The notes: generated by a model from the letters alone, not told the origin. 64,000 nucleotides of DNA from Cellulomonas terrae (GCF_007990265.1 NZ_BJWH01000022.1:17922-81921), one strand, 5' to 3'; positions 16,338 to 25,925 are shown, counted from the stretch's first letter. Numbers and translations: made by a program.

Positions 16338-17573
16338 CTACCGGCGCGCGCCCTGCTCCAGGAACTCCTGCACGTACGCCCCCACCAGGTCCTCCTCGAT
16401 GAGGAAGCCGTCGTGGCCGTAGTCCGAGTGGATGGTGTGCAGCGACGCGTCGGGGATCCCGGCGGCGATCCGCTCGGACTGCGCGGGCGGGAACAGGCGG
16501 TCGGAGTCCACCGCGATCACGAGCGCGCGCGCGGTGACCGAGGCGAGCGCGGCGCTCACCCCGCCCCGGTCGCGGCCGAGGTCGTGCGTGATCATCGTCC
16601 GCGTCAGCACCACGTACGTGTTGGCGTCGAACCGGCGGCTCAGCTTGTCGCCGTGGTGGTCCAGGTACGACTGCACCGCGAACCGGCCGCCCTCGAGCGG
16701 CTGCTCGCCGCCCTGCGGGATGCGCCCGAACCGCTGGTCGAGCTCCTTGGCGCTGCGGTAGGTCTGGTGCGCGATCTGCCGGGCCAGGCCGAGCCCGACG
16801 TGCGGCCCGTCGCCGGCGGCCGCGTCGTAGTAGTCGCCGTCGCGGTAGCGGGGGTCGGCGCGGATCGCGGCCAGCTGCGTGTGGAACCCCGCGATCTGGT
16901 CGCCCGACGTCTGCGCGGCGGTGGCGATCGCGGCGATGGACCCGACACGCTCGGGGGCGCTCGCCGCCCACTCCAGCACCCGCAGGCCGCCCAGGGACGC
17001 GCCGATGACGAGCGCCCACTCGTCGATGCCGAGCAGGTCGGACAGCCGGATCTCGGCGGCGACCTGGTCGCGCACGGTCAGCAGGGGGAACCGGCTGCCC
17101 CAGGGCTTCCCGTCGGGCCCCGGTGACGCCGGTCCGGTGGAGCCCTGACAGCCACCGAGCACGTTGGGCGCGACGACGAACCAGCGGTCCGTGTCGATCG
17201 GCGCTCCCGGTCCGACCATCGACGACCACCAGCCGGGCGTCGGGTGCCCGTCGCCGGCCTCGCCGGTCACGTGCGAGTCGCCGGTCAGCGCGTGCAGCAC
17301 CAGCACCGCGTTGGTGCCGTCCTCGTTCAGCTCGCCCCACGTCTCGTACGCGAGCCGCACGGCCGGCAGCCGGCCACCGGACTCGAGCTTGAGCGGGCCG
17401 AGGTCCGCGAACTGGCGGCGGCCCACCGGGTCGCCGTCGCGCCAGGCGGCGCTCGCCGGGACGGGCGGCCGGTCGGTGGGTGCGACCCGGGACCCGAGGG
17501 TCCGCGGCCGGGCGGGGGTGAGCGTCGCCGACCCCGTCGTGGGGTCCGACGGGGTCGGCGGCGTCGTGCTCAT
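16338..17573 (-). CDS. metX: Homoserine O-acetyltransferase MetX
   Basis: Alpha/beta-hydrolase-fold acyltransferase of 411 residues that makes O-acetylhomoserine from homoserine and acetyl-CoA, the first committed step of methionine synthesis by direct sulfhydrylation. GASLGGLRVLEWA contains the nucleophilic Ser, VIAVDSDRLFPPAQ the Asp, and DYGHDGFLIE the catalytic His. LVLHALTGDSHVTGEAGDG is the conserved N-terminal block. It starts seven bases after the metY stop, so the two form one operon in pathway order. The first 45 residues are a Pro/Thr-rich extension. Confidence 0.95.
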   Translation of the reverse strand: MSTTPPTPSDPTTGSATLTPARPRTLGSRVAPTDRPPVPASAAWRDGDPVGRRQFADLGPLKLESGGRLPAVRLAYETWGELNEDGTNAVLVLHALTGDSHVTGEAGDGHPTPGWWSSMVGPGAPIDTDRWFVVAPNVLGGCQGSTGPASPGPDGKPWGSRFPLLTVRDQVAAEIRLSDLLGIDEWALVIGASLGGLRVLEWAASAPERVGSIAAIATAAQTSGDQIAGFHTQLAAIRADPRYRDGDYYDAAAGDGPHVGLGLARQIAHQTYRSAKELDQRFGRIPQGGEQPLEGGRFAVQSYLDHHGDKLSRRFDANTYVVLTRTMITHDLGRDRGGVSAALASVTARALVIAVDSDRLFPPAQSERIAAGIPDASLHTIHSDYGHDGFLIEEDLVGAYVQEFLEQGARR

Positions 17574-17579
17574 GCTCGG

Positions 17580-18899
17580 TCAGGCACCCTTCGCGGCTCG
17601 GAACCCGGCGTCCAGGTCAGCCAGGATGTCATCGATGTGCTCGATGCCCACGGCGAGCCGGACCAGCCCGGGGGTGACGCCGGACAGCGCCTGCTCCTCG
17701 GGGGTGAGCTGGCTGTGCGTCGTGGACGCCGGGTGGATGACGAGCGAGCGGACGTCGCCGATGTTGGCGACGTTCGAGTGCAGCTCCAGCGCGGACACGA
17801 AGGCCTGCCCGGCCTCGGTGCCGCCCTCGAGCTCGAACGCGAGCACCGCGCCCGCGCCGCGCGGGGCGTACTTGAGCTGCGCGGCGTGCCACGGGCTCGA
17901 CTCCAGGCCCGCGTAGTGCACCGCGCCGACGTCCTCGCGCGCCTCCAGCCACGCGGCGACCTTCTGCGCGTTCTCGACGTGCCGCTCGACGCGCAGCGAC
18001 AGGGTCTCGATCCCCTGCGCGATGAGGAACGCGTTGAACGGGGAGATCGCCGGGCCGAGGTCGCGCAGCAGCTGCACGCGCGCCTTGAGGATGAACGCGA
18101 GGTTCACGCCGAAGATGCCACCGACGCCGAGGTCCCGGGCGAACACGAGCCCGTTGTACGACGGGTCGGGGGTGTTGTAGTTGGGGAACCGCTCCGGGTG
18201 CTGCGCGAAGTCGAACGAGCCGCCGTCGACGATGACGCCGCCGATCGCGGAGCCGTGACCGCCCAGGTACTTCGTCGCCGAGTGCACGACGATGTCGGCG
18301 CCCCACGTCAGCGGGTTGATCAGGTACGGCGTCGCCACCGTGTTGTCGACGATCAGCGGGACCCCGGACTCGTGCGCGACCCCGGCGACGAGCTCGATGT
18401 CGAGGATGTCGGCCTTCGGGTTCGGGATGGTCTCCGCGAAGAACAGCTTGGTGTTCGGCTGGACCGCGTCCTTCCACGCCTGCGCGTCGTGCGGGTCGGT
18501 GACGAACGTCGTCTGGATGCCCAGCTTCGGCAGCGTGTAGTGCAGCAGGTTGTACGTGCCGCCGTAGAGCGAGGGGCTGGCGACGATGTGGTCACCGGCC
18601 TCCGCGATGTTGAGGATGGCGAGCGTCTCGGCGGCCTGGCCCGAGGCGACGAGCAGCGCCCCGACGCCGCCCTCGAGGTCGGCGATGCGGTTCTCGACGA
18701 CCTCCTGCGTGGGGTTGCCGATGCGCGTGTAGATCGGGCCGAGCTCCTTGAGCGCGAACCGGTCGGCGGCCTGCTGCGCGGAGTCGAAGACGAAGGACGT
18801 CGTCTGGTAGATCGGCAGCGCGCGGGCGCCCGTGGCGGGGTCCGCGGTCTGGCCGGCGTGGATCTGGCGGGTCTCGAAGTTCCAGCTCTCGTTGCTCAC
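17580..18899 (-). CDS. metY: O-acetylhomoserine sulfhydrylase MetY
   Basis: PLP-dependent Cys/Met-metabolism enzyme of 439 residues that joins O-acetylhomoserine and sulfide to give homocysteine. ETRQIHAG near the N-terminus, the PLP-lysine motif VHSATKYLGGHGSAIGG and SRLA-like tail (GLVRLAVGIEHIDDI) identify it. Length and the TPNPKADILDIE-type insertion match MetY rather than MetB. The GTG at 18899 has GGAG about nine bases upstream and overlaps the stop of a possible 62-codon leader ORF. Operon with metX; no recognised SAM riboswitch precedes it. Confidence 0.95.
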   Translation of the reverse strand: MSNESWNFETRQIHAGQTADPATGARALPIYQTTSFVFDSAQQAADRFALKELGPIYTRIGNPTQEVVENRIADLEGGVGALLVASGQAAETLAILNIAEAGDHIVASPSLYGGTYNLLHYTLPKLGIQTTFVTDPHDAQAWKDAVQPNTKLFFAETIPNPKADILDIELVAGVAHESGVPLIVDNTVATPYLINPLTWGADIVVHSATKYLGGHGSAIGGVIVDGGSFDFAQHPERFPNYNTPDPSYNGLVFARDLGVGGIFGVNLAFILKARVQLLRDLGPAISPFNAFLIAQGIETLSLRVERHVENAQKVAAWLEAREDVGAVHYAGLESSPWHAAQLKYAPRGAGAVLAFELEGGTEAGQAFVSALELHSNVANIGDVRSLVIHPASTTHSQLTPEEQALSGVTPGLVRLAVGIEHIDDILADLDAGFRAAKGA

Positions 18900-19084
18900 G
18901 GTTCAGCGCTCCGTTGTCGATAAGGGATCTGGGGGACCGCGGAGGGGCTTCGGCAGCCGACGTCCGTCCCGCGGAGGGGGTGGAGTGGCGCACGGATCGA
19001 GCCATGGCTCGGGCGGGACGTCGAGGCCGCCGTGATGGCGACCTGCCCGCGGGCACAGCCGAGCGTGCGCTGGGTCAGCGACAC
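18896..19084 (-). CDS. Possible leader ORF upstream of metY
   Basis: A 62-codon frame begins at the GTG at 19084 (VSLTQRTLGCARGQVAI...) and its TGA overlaps the metY GTG by four bases (GTGA). The coupling geometry matches the rest of the window, where real genes overlap this way. It contains two Cys codons and a basic N-terminal half, loosely like actinobacterial leader peptides of sulfur genes. No recognisable family and no strong ribosome site, so it may be chance. Confidence 0.25.
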   Translation of the reverse strand: MSLTQRTLGCARGQVAITAASTSRPSHGSIRAPLHPLRGTDVGCRSPSAVPQIPYRQRSAEP

Positions 19085-19348
19085 ATTCGGCGGGACATGG
19101 GCTGAGACTAAGCGGATCCGTCCGACAACTGAAACAGCCGTCTCATCAGGTGGTCGTCGGTCTTCTCACCAGGCGTCATTGCGGCGAACGGGTGATCTCT
19201 GCGAGAACCTGTCCGGTTCCTCCCAAAGCACATCGATGTGACTCGTGGGACTGGTGTGACAGATGTTCTCTTCTGGGATTTCCGCCGGTAGCGTCCCCCG
19301 AGGACGGCCGCTGACGGCCGTGCTTCGACGTCGGGGAGGGCGTTCACG
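18900..19348. other. Divergent metY / nlpC intergenic region
   Basis: 449 bases without a firm gene. Towards metY it holds the leader ORF, a perfect 14-base palindrome CGAGCCATGGCTCG (18998-19011), two copies of CCGCGGAGGGG, and a possible - strand -10 (TAGTCT at about 19112-19107). TGAGAC and GTCTCA arms lie about 30 bases apart near 19105-19145. Towards nlpC, GTGAC occurs at 19238 and 19256, and a GGGGAGGG ribosome site precedes 19349. I looked for SAM-I, SAM-II and SAM-IV folds and could not support one. Confidence 0.4.
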
Positions 19349-20740
19349 GTGAGCCACAGCAGGAACACGCGCAGGGCGCTCGTCGCAGGCGCCCTCGTCG
19401 CCGCACTGCTGTCCGCCGGTGCCTCCAGCGCGCTCGCCGACCCGACGCCGCCCTCCGCGCAGGACGTCCAGCGTGCGCAGGGCGCAGTGAAGTCCGCGGA
19501 GCGCTCCGTCGCCTCCATGGAGGTCCGGCTCGCCCAGCTGAGCGCCGAGACCGACGCGGCCGAGCTCAAGGTCCAGCAGGCCGGCGAGGCGTACAACCGC
19601 GCCGTCGTCGACGCCGACGCGGCCCAGCAGGCCTCGGATGACGCCGTCGCGCGCTCGACGGAAGCGGCCGCCACCGCCGAGGACGCCCGCCGCCAGCTCG
19701 TCGCCATCGCCCGCGAGGTCGCCCGGTCCGGAGGCTCGACCGACCTCCTCCAGGCGCTCCTGTCGTCCGAGGGCTTCCAGGACGTCGCCCGCCGCAGCAC
19801 CGCGCTCGACCGCATCAGCGGCAAGGCCGACGAGGCCGTCCAGGAGTACCGGGCGACCCAGCTCGTCGCCACCACCCTCGCCGACCGCGCCACGCAGGCC
19901 GCCGACGCGGCGAAGGCCGCCAAGACCTCCGCCGCCGACGCGCTGGCCGCCGCCGAGAAGGCGCAGACGGACGCCGTCGCCGCGCAGACCGCCGCCGCGA
20001 CCGAGCGCGACGGCCTCATCACCGCCCTGGCCGCCGCCCGTCAGACCAGTGCCGAGGTCGAGCGTGCGCGCCAGGACTTCGTCGACCAGCAGCGCCGCGA
20101 GCGCGAGGAGGCCGCCGCGCGCGCCGCCGCCCTGCGCCCGGTCGTCGCGCCGCCGACCAGGCCCGCCGCGCCGCCGGCAGCCGGTGGCGGGACCACCGCA
20201 CCCCCGGCGACGACGACCCCGCCCGCCACGACCACCCCACCGGTCACGACGACCCCGCCGGGCACGACCACCCCGCCGCCCGTCACGACCACCCCGCCGC
20301 CCCCGGTGGTCACCCCGCCTCCCGCACCCTCGAACCCCCACGGCCTCGGCACCGGCCGCTCGCGCGGATCGGCCGCCGGCGGCGCCTCGGCGCTCGCCTG
20401 GGCGCAGACCAAGACGGGGCTGCCGTACGTCTGGGGCGGCGTCGGTCCCGACGGGTACGACTGCTCCGGCCTGACGATGGGCGCCTGGCGCACCGCCGGC
20501 GTCAACCTCGCGCGCACCACCCGGGACCAGTACAAGCAGGTCCTCAAGATCAGCTACAACGACCTGCGCCCCGGCGACCTCGTCTTCTGGTCGACGGACC
20601 CGAACAACCCGGACGCGATCTACCACGTCGCGATCTGGGCCGGCGGCGGCCAGATCATGGAGGCCTCCAAGCCGGGTGACCCGCTGCGCACGACCTCGAT
20701 GCGCTGGGGCAGCACGATGCCCTTCGCGGGCCGCCCGTAA
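19349..20740 (+). CDS. NlpC/P60 peptidoglycan endopeptidase (RipA-like)
   Basis: Secreted cell-wall hydrolase of 463 residues. The signal peptide (RRALVAGALVAALLSAGASSALA) is followed by a long coiled coil to about residue 265 (AERSVASMEVRLAQLSAETD onward), then a Pro/Thr linker of repeated TTPPATTTPPVTT units (about 270-330). The C-terminal NlpC/P60 domain has the catalytic Cys in GPDGYDCSGLTMGAW and His in DAIYHVAIWAG. Such enzymes cut the D-iGlu/mDAP bond during daughter-cell separation. GTG start with GGGGAGGG eight bases upstream. It is the outermost gene of the housekeeping block. Confidence 0.92.
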   Translation: MSHSRNTRRALVAGALVAALLSAGASSALADPTPPSAQDVQRAQGAVKSAERSVASMEVRLAQLSAETDAAELKVQQAGEAYNRAVVDADAAQQASDDAVARSTEAAATAEDARRQLVAIAREVARSGGSTDLLQALLSSEGFQDVARRSTALDRISGKADEAVQEYRATQLVATTLADRATQAADAAKAAKTSAADALAAAEKAQTDAVAAQTAAATERDGLITALAAARQTSAEVERARQDFVDQQRREREEAAARAAALRPVVAPPTRPAAPPAAGGGTTAPPATTTPPATTTPPVTTTPPGTTTPPPVTTTPPPPVVTPPPAPSNPHGLGTGRSRGSAAGGASALAWAQTKTGLPYVWGGVGPDGYDCSGLTMGAWRTAGVNLARTTRDQYKQVLKISYNDLRPGDLVFWSTDPNNPDAIYHVAIWAGGGQIMEASKPGDPLRTTSMRWGSTMPFAGRP

Positions 20741-20810
20741 CCGGCACCGCTCCACGACGTCCGCACTCCCGGGGCAGGAACCCGACTGAGCTCCCCGGCC
20801 AGAGCGCGCA

Positions 20811-20854
20811 ACGTCCGCACTCGTGTGGGTCAGCACCCCTCGGAGTGCGGACGT
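20811..20854. repeat. ACGTCCGCACTC hairpin element, copy 2
   Basis: ACGTCCGCACTC (20811-20822) and its exact complement (20843-20854) around a 20-base loop. The left flank extends the family consensus (GCGCA before ACGTCC). It lies between the convergent nlpC and ppa genes, inside the larger 17-bp inverted repeat. Confidence 0.8.
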
Positions 20855-20864
20855 CGGTGTCGCC

Positions 20865-21079
20865 TCAGGTTCTGCGTGGGTCAACGCGTGTCGGGGGACC
20901 AGCCGGCGCGGCGGAGTGCGCACCGCCGCCGGCGTCACGGAGGACGGCCCGGAGCAGGGTGCGACGCCTGTCGCGTCGGACCCGGTCCAGCACCGAGGAG
21001 ACCGCGTCGATGGTGAGCTGCGCCGCAGTGACCCCCAGACTGCGGATCTGCGGCCGGGTGAGAAGGCCCGCCTGAGTGC
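20865..21079 (-). pseudogene. Remnant of an AbiEi/DUF559-type protein
   Basis: Read on the - strand, TQAGLLTRPQIRSLGVTAAQL resembles the N-terminal winged-helix of the AbiEi-like antitoxin/DUF559 proteins abundant in actinobacteria. The frame then jumps to VLDRVRRDRRRTLLRAVLRD, which resembles a segment far downstream in those proteins, and ends soon after. A full gene is about 300 codons; this looks like one with most of its middle and its end lost. No convincing start codon. Assignment is from memory of the family. Confidence 0.4.
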
Positions 21080-21097
21080 GGACGTCGTGGGGTTGGG

Positions 21098-21595
21098 TCA
21101 GTGGTTGTAGTAGTTCGTGTCGATGGCTCGCTGGCGGCTGCGTTCGATCTCCGCCTCCGCCTCCGAGCGGCCTACCCAGTGGGCGCCCTCGACGGACTTG
21201 CCGGGCTCCAGGTCCTTGTAGACCTCGAAGAAGTGCTGGATCTCCAGGCGGTGGAAGTCGGACACGTCGTCGATGTCCTGGCGCCACGCGGCGCGCTGGT
21301 CACCCGTGGGGACGCAGAGCACCTTGTCGTCGCCGCCGGCCTCGTCGCGCATGCGGAACATGCCGAGCGCACGGGCGCGGATGAGGCAACCGGGGAACGT
21401 CGGCTCCTCCAGGAGCACCAGGGCGTCCAGGGGGTCGCCGTCCTCGCCGAGCGTGCCCTCGATGAACCCGTAGTCGTCGGGGTAACGGGTGGAGGTGAAC
21501 AGCATCCGGTCGAGGCGGATACGCCCCGTGGCGTGATCCACCTCGTACTTGTTGCGCTGACCCTTCGGGATCTCGATCGTGACGTCGAACTCCAC
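21098..21595 (-). CDS. ppa: Inorganic pyrophosphatase
   Basis: Family I soluble pyrophosphatase of 165 residues, hydrolysing PPi to drive biosynthetic reactions. [20 protein letters not shown] opens the fold, [20 protein letters not shown] carries the metal-binding signature, and VDDVSD-like [15 protein letters not shown] is conserved. The GTG at 21595 gives the expected N-terminus [12 protein letters not shown]. It is convergent with nlpC and divergent from dacB, the same relation as ppa/dacB in mycobacteria. Confidence 0.97.
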   Translation of the reverse strand: MEFDVTIEIPKGQRNKYEVDHATGRIRLDRMLFTSTRYPDDYGFIEGTLGEDGDPLDALVLLEEPTFPGCLIRARALGMFRMRDEAGGDDKVLCVPTGDQRAAWRQDIDDVSDFHRLEIQHFFEVYKDLEPGKSVEGAHWVGRSEAEAEIERSRQRAIDTNYYNH

Positions 21596-21754
21596 AGCTG
21601 CTCCTCCACCCACGTCCGCGCCCAGGTTCCGGGACCGGCGGCCGCGACGCTCGTCATGGTGCGGCGCGCCGGGGTGTCTGGGGCGCCCTTGTCTCGGACA
21701 GTAGTCTGACGCACCGCGGGACGGGGCGTCCCACCGGGGAACGAGCAGGGCGGG

Positions 21755-23173
21755 GTGACGATGACCACAGCGGCGAGAGTCGTCGGCGTCAGCGCGCTCG
21801 TCCTCGTGCTGGCGGGCGGGGCGTACGCGACGGCGGACGCGTACGACGTCGTCCCGGGCATGGTCACGCTCGCCGAGGTCCCGCCGGACCCGTTGCCGTT
21901 CCCGACGGCGCCGGGCGCGGTCGAGCCGGTCGACACGGTGCCGGCGCTGCCGAACCTCGACCCCCAGGCGCCGTTGCCCGCGGCGGCGAACGTGCAGGCG
22001 CTCGTCGACGGGCTGGTGAAGGACCCGCGCATGGGCGCGAGCGTCGGGGTGGTGGTCGCCGACCAGCTGACCGGGGACGTGCTCGGCGCGCACCTGCCCG
22101 CCGACGGTCGCACGCCCGCGTCGACGGCGAAGCTGGTCACGGCGGTGGCCGCCCTGAGCACCCTCGGGCCGGACGTGACCTTGCCGACGAGCGTCGTGCG
22201 CGGCCCCGGCACGAGCATCGTGCTCGTCGGCGGCGGGGACATGATGCTCGCGGCGGGTGCGGGGGACCCGACGGCCGTCGTGGGCCACGCCGGGCTGGCC
22301 GACCTGGCCGCGCAGGTGGCCAAGGAGCTCCAGCTCGAGGGCGCGACGACGGTGAGCCTCGGTTTCGACGACTCCCTGTTCACCGGCCCGACCCTGAGCC
22401 CGACGTGGAACCCGGCCGACGTCGCCGCGGGGTTCGTCGCGCCGGTGACGCCGCTCGCGGTGGACACCGCGAAGATCAAGCCCGGCGAGTACCCGCCCCG
22501 GTACGCGGACCCGTCGCTCGCGGCGGCGAACACGTTCGCGCAGCGGCTCGCGGAGGTCGGGATCACGGTCGACGGGAACCCACGACGGGCGCCGCGGCCG
22601 GAGGGCGGGCGGGAGATCGGCGTCGTGCAGTCGGCCACGCTCGACGGCATCGTGCACCACTTCCTGGACACGTCCGACAACGCGATCACCGAGGTGGTGA
22701 GCCGCCTCGTGGCCATCGACCAGGGGCTGCCGGCGTCGTTCGAGGGCGGGACGACCGCCGTCCTGCACGCGGTGAGCGTGGCGGGCGTCGACACCGCAGG
22801 GGCGCACCTGTCCGACGCGTCGGGGCTCGGGGCCGGGTCCGTCCTGCCGCCCGACCTCCTCCTCGGCCTGCTGCGGCTCGCGACGGACCCCGCGCACGGC
22901 GTGCTGCGGGACGTCGCGACGGGCATGCCGATCGCGGGGCTGACGGGCACGCTGAGCGACCGCTACACGCAGTCGCCGGCACGGGGGCTGGTGCGCGCGA
23001 AGACGGGCAGCCTGCCGCACGTGACGTCACTGGCGGGCACGGTGCTCGACGTCGACGGGCGCCAGCTGGTCTTCGTGGTCCTCGCGGACGCGACCCCCGA
23101 CGGCGGCCAGTGGGGCCCGCGCGCGGCCATCGACTCGTTCGTCACCGCGTTGTCCGGGTGCGGCTGCGGTTAG
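21755..23173 (+). CDS. dacB: D-alanyl-D-alanine carboxypeptidase/endopeptidase (PBP4 type)
   Basis: Class C penicillin-binding protein of 472 residues (S13 family) acting outside the membrane. An N-terminal transmembrane signal ([21 protein letters not shown]) is followed by the catalytic SxxK motif STAK (S123-K126), the SDN motif (307-309) and KTG (416-418, in RAKTGSLPH). It trims D-Ala from stem peptides or cuts cross-links. GTG 21755 and ATG 21761 are both possible after the GAGCAGGGCGGGG ribosome region. First gene of the forward block leading to hpt and ftsH. Confidence 0.93.
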   Translation: MTMTTAARVVGVSALVLVLAGGAYATADAYDVVPGMVTLAEVPPDPLPFPTAPGAVEPVDTVPALPNLDPQAPLPAAANVQALVDGLVKDPRMGASVGVVVADQLTGDVLGAHLPADGRTPASTAKLVTAVAALSTLGPDVTLPTSVVRGPGTSIVLVGGGDMMLAAGAGDPTAVVGHAGLADLAAQVAKELQLEGATTVSLGFDDSLFTGPTLSPTWNPADVAAGFVAPVTPLAVDTAKIKPGEYPPRYADPSLAAANTFAQRLAEVGITVDGNPRRAPRPEGGREIGVVQSATLDGIVHHFLDTSDNAITEVVSRLVAIDQGLPASFEGGTTAVLHAVSVAGVDTAGAHLSDASGLGAGSVLPPDLLLGLLRLATDPAHGVLRDVATGMPIAGLTGTLSDRYTQSPARGLVRAKTGSLPHVTSLAGTVLDVDGRQLVFVVLADATPDGGQWGPRAAIDSFVTALSGCGCG

Positions 23174-23182
23174 TTTGACTCG

Positions 23183-24238
23183 GTGGACACCCCTGAAGGA
23201 CCTGTCGACTGGGAGCTCGCAACCCGCATCGCCGGCCGGCTGGCCGCGCCGGGGCCGGTGGCGGACCGCGCGGAGCTGACCGCGCTGGTCGACGAGCTGC
23301 GCGACGCCGCCGGCCGCGCGGCCGTGCACGCCGCGGCGATCACCGGCCTCGCGGCGGCGGACGGGACCGCACCCGAGCAGGTCTCGACGGTGCTGGTGGT
23401 GGACCGGCCGCGCTGGGCCCAGGCCAACGCCGAGGTGTTCGCCGCGATGACCGGTCCGCTGAGCACGACGTCCCCGTCGGCCACCGCGCGCGCGGGTGCT
23501 GCGGTGCAGGTCGGCGGGGTGCTGGCGCTCCTGTCCGGCAAGGTGCTCGGCCAGTTCGACCCGTTCACGACGACCGTCGACGGCCGTGGCCGGCTGCTCC
23601 TCGTCGCCCCCAACGTCCTGCACCACGAGCGCCGGCTCAAGGTCGACCCGTCGGGCTTCCGCCTCTGGGTGGCCCTGCACGAGCAGACGCACGCGCTGCA
23701 GTTCGCCGCGGCGCCGTGGCTCGCGGACCACCTGCGCACCCGGGCCGCCGAGCTGCTGACCGACCTGGCTGCCGACAAGGCGCTGGTCCCGCGGCTGGGC
23801 GAGCTGCTCGGGGCGGTCACGCGGGCCGTCACCGGCGGCGCCGACGACGGGGTGGGCGTGCTCGACCTGCTCTCGACGCGGCAGCGGGAGGTGTTCGAGG
23901 AGGTCGGCGCGGTCATGGCGCTGCTCGAGGGGCACGCGGACGTGGCGATGGACGAGGTCGGCCCCCGGGTGGTGCCGAGCGTGCGCGCGATCCGCAAGGC
24001 GTTCGAGGCGCGACGCGACGAGGCGGCGAGGTCACGCGGGGTGGACCGCGTGCTACGGCGGCTGCTGGGCCTCGACACCAAGCTCGCGCAGAACCGCGAC
24101 GGTGCGGCGTTCGTCCGGGCCGTGCGCAAGGACGTCGGCCTCGACGGGCTGAACGCGGTGTGGGCGTCGGCCGACCACCTCCCGCGACCGCAGGAGATCC
24201 TCGACGCGCGCGCCTGGGTGCGCCGGGTGCACGGGTGA
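23183..24238 (+). CDS. Zinc-dependent metalloprotease-like protein (DUF2342, zincin)
   Basis: 351-residue protein of the actinobacterial DUF2342/zincin-like family, once annotated as F420-biosynthesis associated. [13 protein letters not shown] gives the HExxH zinc motif (H166-E167-H170). The downstream [22 protein letters not shown] probably supplies the third ligand. No signal peptide is visible. TAGTTT (23171-23176) is six bases before the GTG, so it is likely leaderless. Its stop overlaps the tilS start by four bases. The position between dacB and tilS is conserved with mycobacteria (Rv3626c); the substrate is unknown. Confidence 0.88.
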   Translation: MDTPEGPVDWELATRIAGRLAAPGPVADRAELTALVDELRDAAGRAAVHAAAITGLAAADGTAPEQVSTVLVVDRPRWAQANAEVFAAMTGPLSTTSPSATARAGAAVQVGGVLALLSGKVLGQFDPFTTTVDGRGRLLLVAPNVLHHERRLKVDPSGFRLWVALHEQTHALQFAAAPWLADHLRTRAAELLTDLAADKALVPRLGELLGAVTRAVTGGADDGVGVLDLLSTRQREVFEEVGAVMALLEGHADVAMDEVGPRVVPSVRAIRKAFEARRDEAARSRGVDRVLRRLLGLDTKLAQNRDGAAFVRAVRKDVGLDGLNAVWASADHLPRPQEILDARAWVRRVHG

Positions 24239-25227
24239 CCGGTCCCGCTCGCGAGGTGGCGGCGGTGCGCTCGGCGGTGGCCGCCGCCGTCGCCGACCTG
24301 CCGCCGGACGCGCTGGTTCTCGTCGCCTGCTCGGGCGGCCCGGACTCGCTCGCGCTCGCCGCGGGGACAGCGTTCGTCGCGCAGCGGTCCACGCGGACCG
24401 GGACGCCGTGGCGTGCGGGGGCGGTCGTCGTCGACCACGGGCTCCAGGACGGCTCGCGGCAGGTGGCCGACGACGCCGCGGCCGCGTGCCGTCGGCTCGG
24501 GCTGCCGACGGACGTGGTCCGCGTGCAGGTCGGCGGGCGGGGCGAGGCGGCTGCGCGGGACGCCCGCTACGCGGCACTCGACGGTGCCGCCGACGAGCAG
24601 GGTGCCGCTGCCGTGCTGCTGGGGCACACCCTCGACGACCAGGCCGAGACCGTGCTGCTGGGTCTCGCGCGCGGGTCGGGCGCCCGGGCGCTCGCGGGCA
24701 TGCCGACCGCGCGCGGGCGGTTCCGACGGCCGCTGCTCGGCCTGCGCCGGGTCGACACGGTGGCCGCCTGCGCCGCGCTGGGGCTGCGGCCCTGGCACGA
24801 CCCGACGAACGACGGCTCGCACGCCGACGCGTCGCTGCGCAGCCGGGTCCGCAGCGACGTCCTGCCGACGCTGGAGCGCGTCCTCGGTCCTGGCGTCGCC
24901 GAGGCGCTGGCGCGGTCGGCCGAGCAGCTGCGCGACGACGCGGACCTGCTCGACGCGCTGGCGGAGGACCTGCTCGACGCGGCCCGCACGGCCGACGGTC
25001 TGGAGGTCGCCACGCTGCACGCGGCCCCGCCGGCGCTGCGCACCCGTGCTCTGCGGTCGGCCGCGATCGCCGCGGGGAGCCCGGCCGGTGCCCTGACCCG
25101 GGCGCACGTCCGGGCGGTCGACGCGCTGGTCACGGACTGGCACGGGCAGGGGCCGGTGGCCCTCCCGGGCGGGATCGCGGTCAGCCGGGCGTGTGGCAGG
25201 CTTGCTCTGAACACGGCCCCCGCGTAG
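24235..25227 (+). CDS. tilS: tRNA(Ile)-lysidine synthetase
   Basis: N-type ATP pyrophosphatase of 330 residues that converts C34 of tRNA-Ile(CAU) to lysidine so the tRNA reads AUA. The P-loop-like SGGPDS motif lies at residues 33-38 ([14 protein letters not shown]), and [20 protein letters not shown] and [12 protein letters not shown] are diagnostic. It lacks the extra C-terminal domain of the E. coli enzyme, as usual for actinobacteria. GTG overlaps the zincin stop (GTGA). Confidence 0.93.
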   Translation: MTGPAREVAAVRSAVAAAVADLPPDALVLVACSGGPDSLALAAGTAFVAQRSTRTGTPWRAGAVVVDHGLQDGSRQVADDAAAACRRLGLPTDVVRVQVGGRGEAAARDARYAALDGAADEQGAAAVLLGHTLDDQAETVLLGLARGSGARALAGMPTARGRFRRPLLGLRRVDTVAACAALGLRPWHDPTNDGSHADASLRSRVRSDVLPTLERVLGPGVAEALARSAEQLRDDADLLDALAEDLLDAARTADGLEVATLHAAPPALRTRALRSAAIAAGSPAGALTRAHVRAVDALVTDWHGQGPVALPGGIAVSRACGRLALNTAPA

Positions 25228-25261
25228 CGCGGTCACGGGCAGACCAAGAGGAGCAACTGCG

Positions 25262-25816
25262 GTGGATCCTGCGGACATGGGCGACGACCTCGAGCGGGTG
25301 CTGCTCTCCGAGGAGCAGCTGCACCAGCGGCTCGACGAGATCGCGGCGCAGATCGACGCCGACTACGAGGGCAAGGACCTGCTCCTCGTGGGCGTCCTCA
25401 AGGGTGCGGTCATGGTGATGGCGGACCTCGCGCGGCGCCTGCACTCGTCGGTGCAGATGGACTGGATGGCGGTCTCGTCGTACGGCTCGGGCACCAAGTC
25501 GTCCGGCGTCGTGCGGATCCTCAAGGACCTCGACGCGGACCTCACCGGCCGGCACGTGCTGATCGTCGAGGACATCATCGACTCCGGCCTGACGCTCTCC
25601 TGGCTGCTGTCCAACCTGCGTTCGCGCGGCCCGGCCACGGTCGAGATCGCGACGATGCTGCGCAAGCCCGAGGCGTCCAAGGTCGACGTCGACGTCCGGT
25701 ACGTCGGGTTCGACATCCCCAACGAGTTCGTCGTCGGCTACGGCCTGGACTACGCGGAGAAGTACCGGAACCTGCCGTTCGTCGGCACGCTCGCTCCGCA
25801 CGTCTACGGCGCCTGA
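25262..25816 (+). CDS. hpt: Hypoxanthine(-guanine) phosphoribosyltransferase
   Basis: Purine salvage enzyme of 184 residues, forming IMP or GMP from the base and [22 protein letters not shown] contains the pyrophosphate loop, and [18 protein letters not shown] is the PRPP-binding motif with its acidic pair. [26 protein letters not shown] is the C-terminal base-binding region. GTG 25262 follows AAGAGGAG by about nine bases. The tilS-hpt-ftsH order is widely conserved in Gram-positives. Confidence 0.96.
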   Translation: MDPADMGDDLERVLLSEEQLHQRLDEIAAQIDADYEGKDLLLVGVLKGAVMVMADLARRLHSSVQMDWMAVSSYGSGTKSSGVVRILKDLDADLTGRHVLIVEDIIDSGLTLSWLLSNLRSRGPATVEIATMLRKPEASKVDVDVRYVGFDIPNEFVVGYGLDYAEKYRNLPFVGTLAPHVYGA

Positions 25817-25895
25817 GGTCGAGTGCGCCCTCGGTGAACACGGTCGGTCCCGCCCAGGTTCCCCGTGTAACTTCGAGGCCACCTGTCCCGCGAGC

Positions 25896-25925
25896 GGAGG
25901 TTGAGGGGCTCTGCCCCGATCGCCC
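25896..25925 (+). promoter_or_regulatory. Displaced Shine-Dalgarno with hairpin before ftsH
   Basis: GGAGG (25896-25900) lies 25 bases before the ftsH ATG, too far for normal initiation. Between them GGGGC (25905-25909) and GCCCC (25913-25917) can form a five-bp hairpin with a TCT loop, reducing the effective spacing to about 12. Folding could therefore tune ftsH translation. Structure is inferred. Confidence 0.35.

Larger units (their letters stand above)
20752..21090. repeat. 17-bp terminal inverted repeats enclosing about 300 bp
   Basis: CCACGACGTCCGCACTC at 20752-20768 is the exact reverse complement of GAGTGCGGACGTCGTGG at 21074-21090. Between them lie a second hairpin of the same family (20811-20854) and a decayed AbiEi/DUF559-like reading frame on the - strand. 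The layout looks like a small non-autonomous element or the footprint of a gene capture. No target-site duplication is obvious. Confidence 0.65.

Noticed and set aside
18900..19110. SAM riboswitch upstream of metY
   Set aside because: Pro-rich leader with several palindromes, but I could not align the conserved cores of SAM-I, SAM-II or SAM-IV. A covariance-model scan would decide.
20200..20340. Minisatellite-like CCACCCCGCC repeats
   Set aside because: These are the codons of the Pro/Thr linker in the NlpC/P60 protein, a normal feature of such enzymes.
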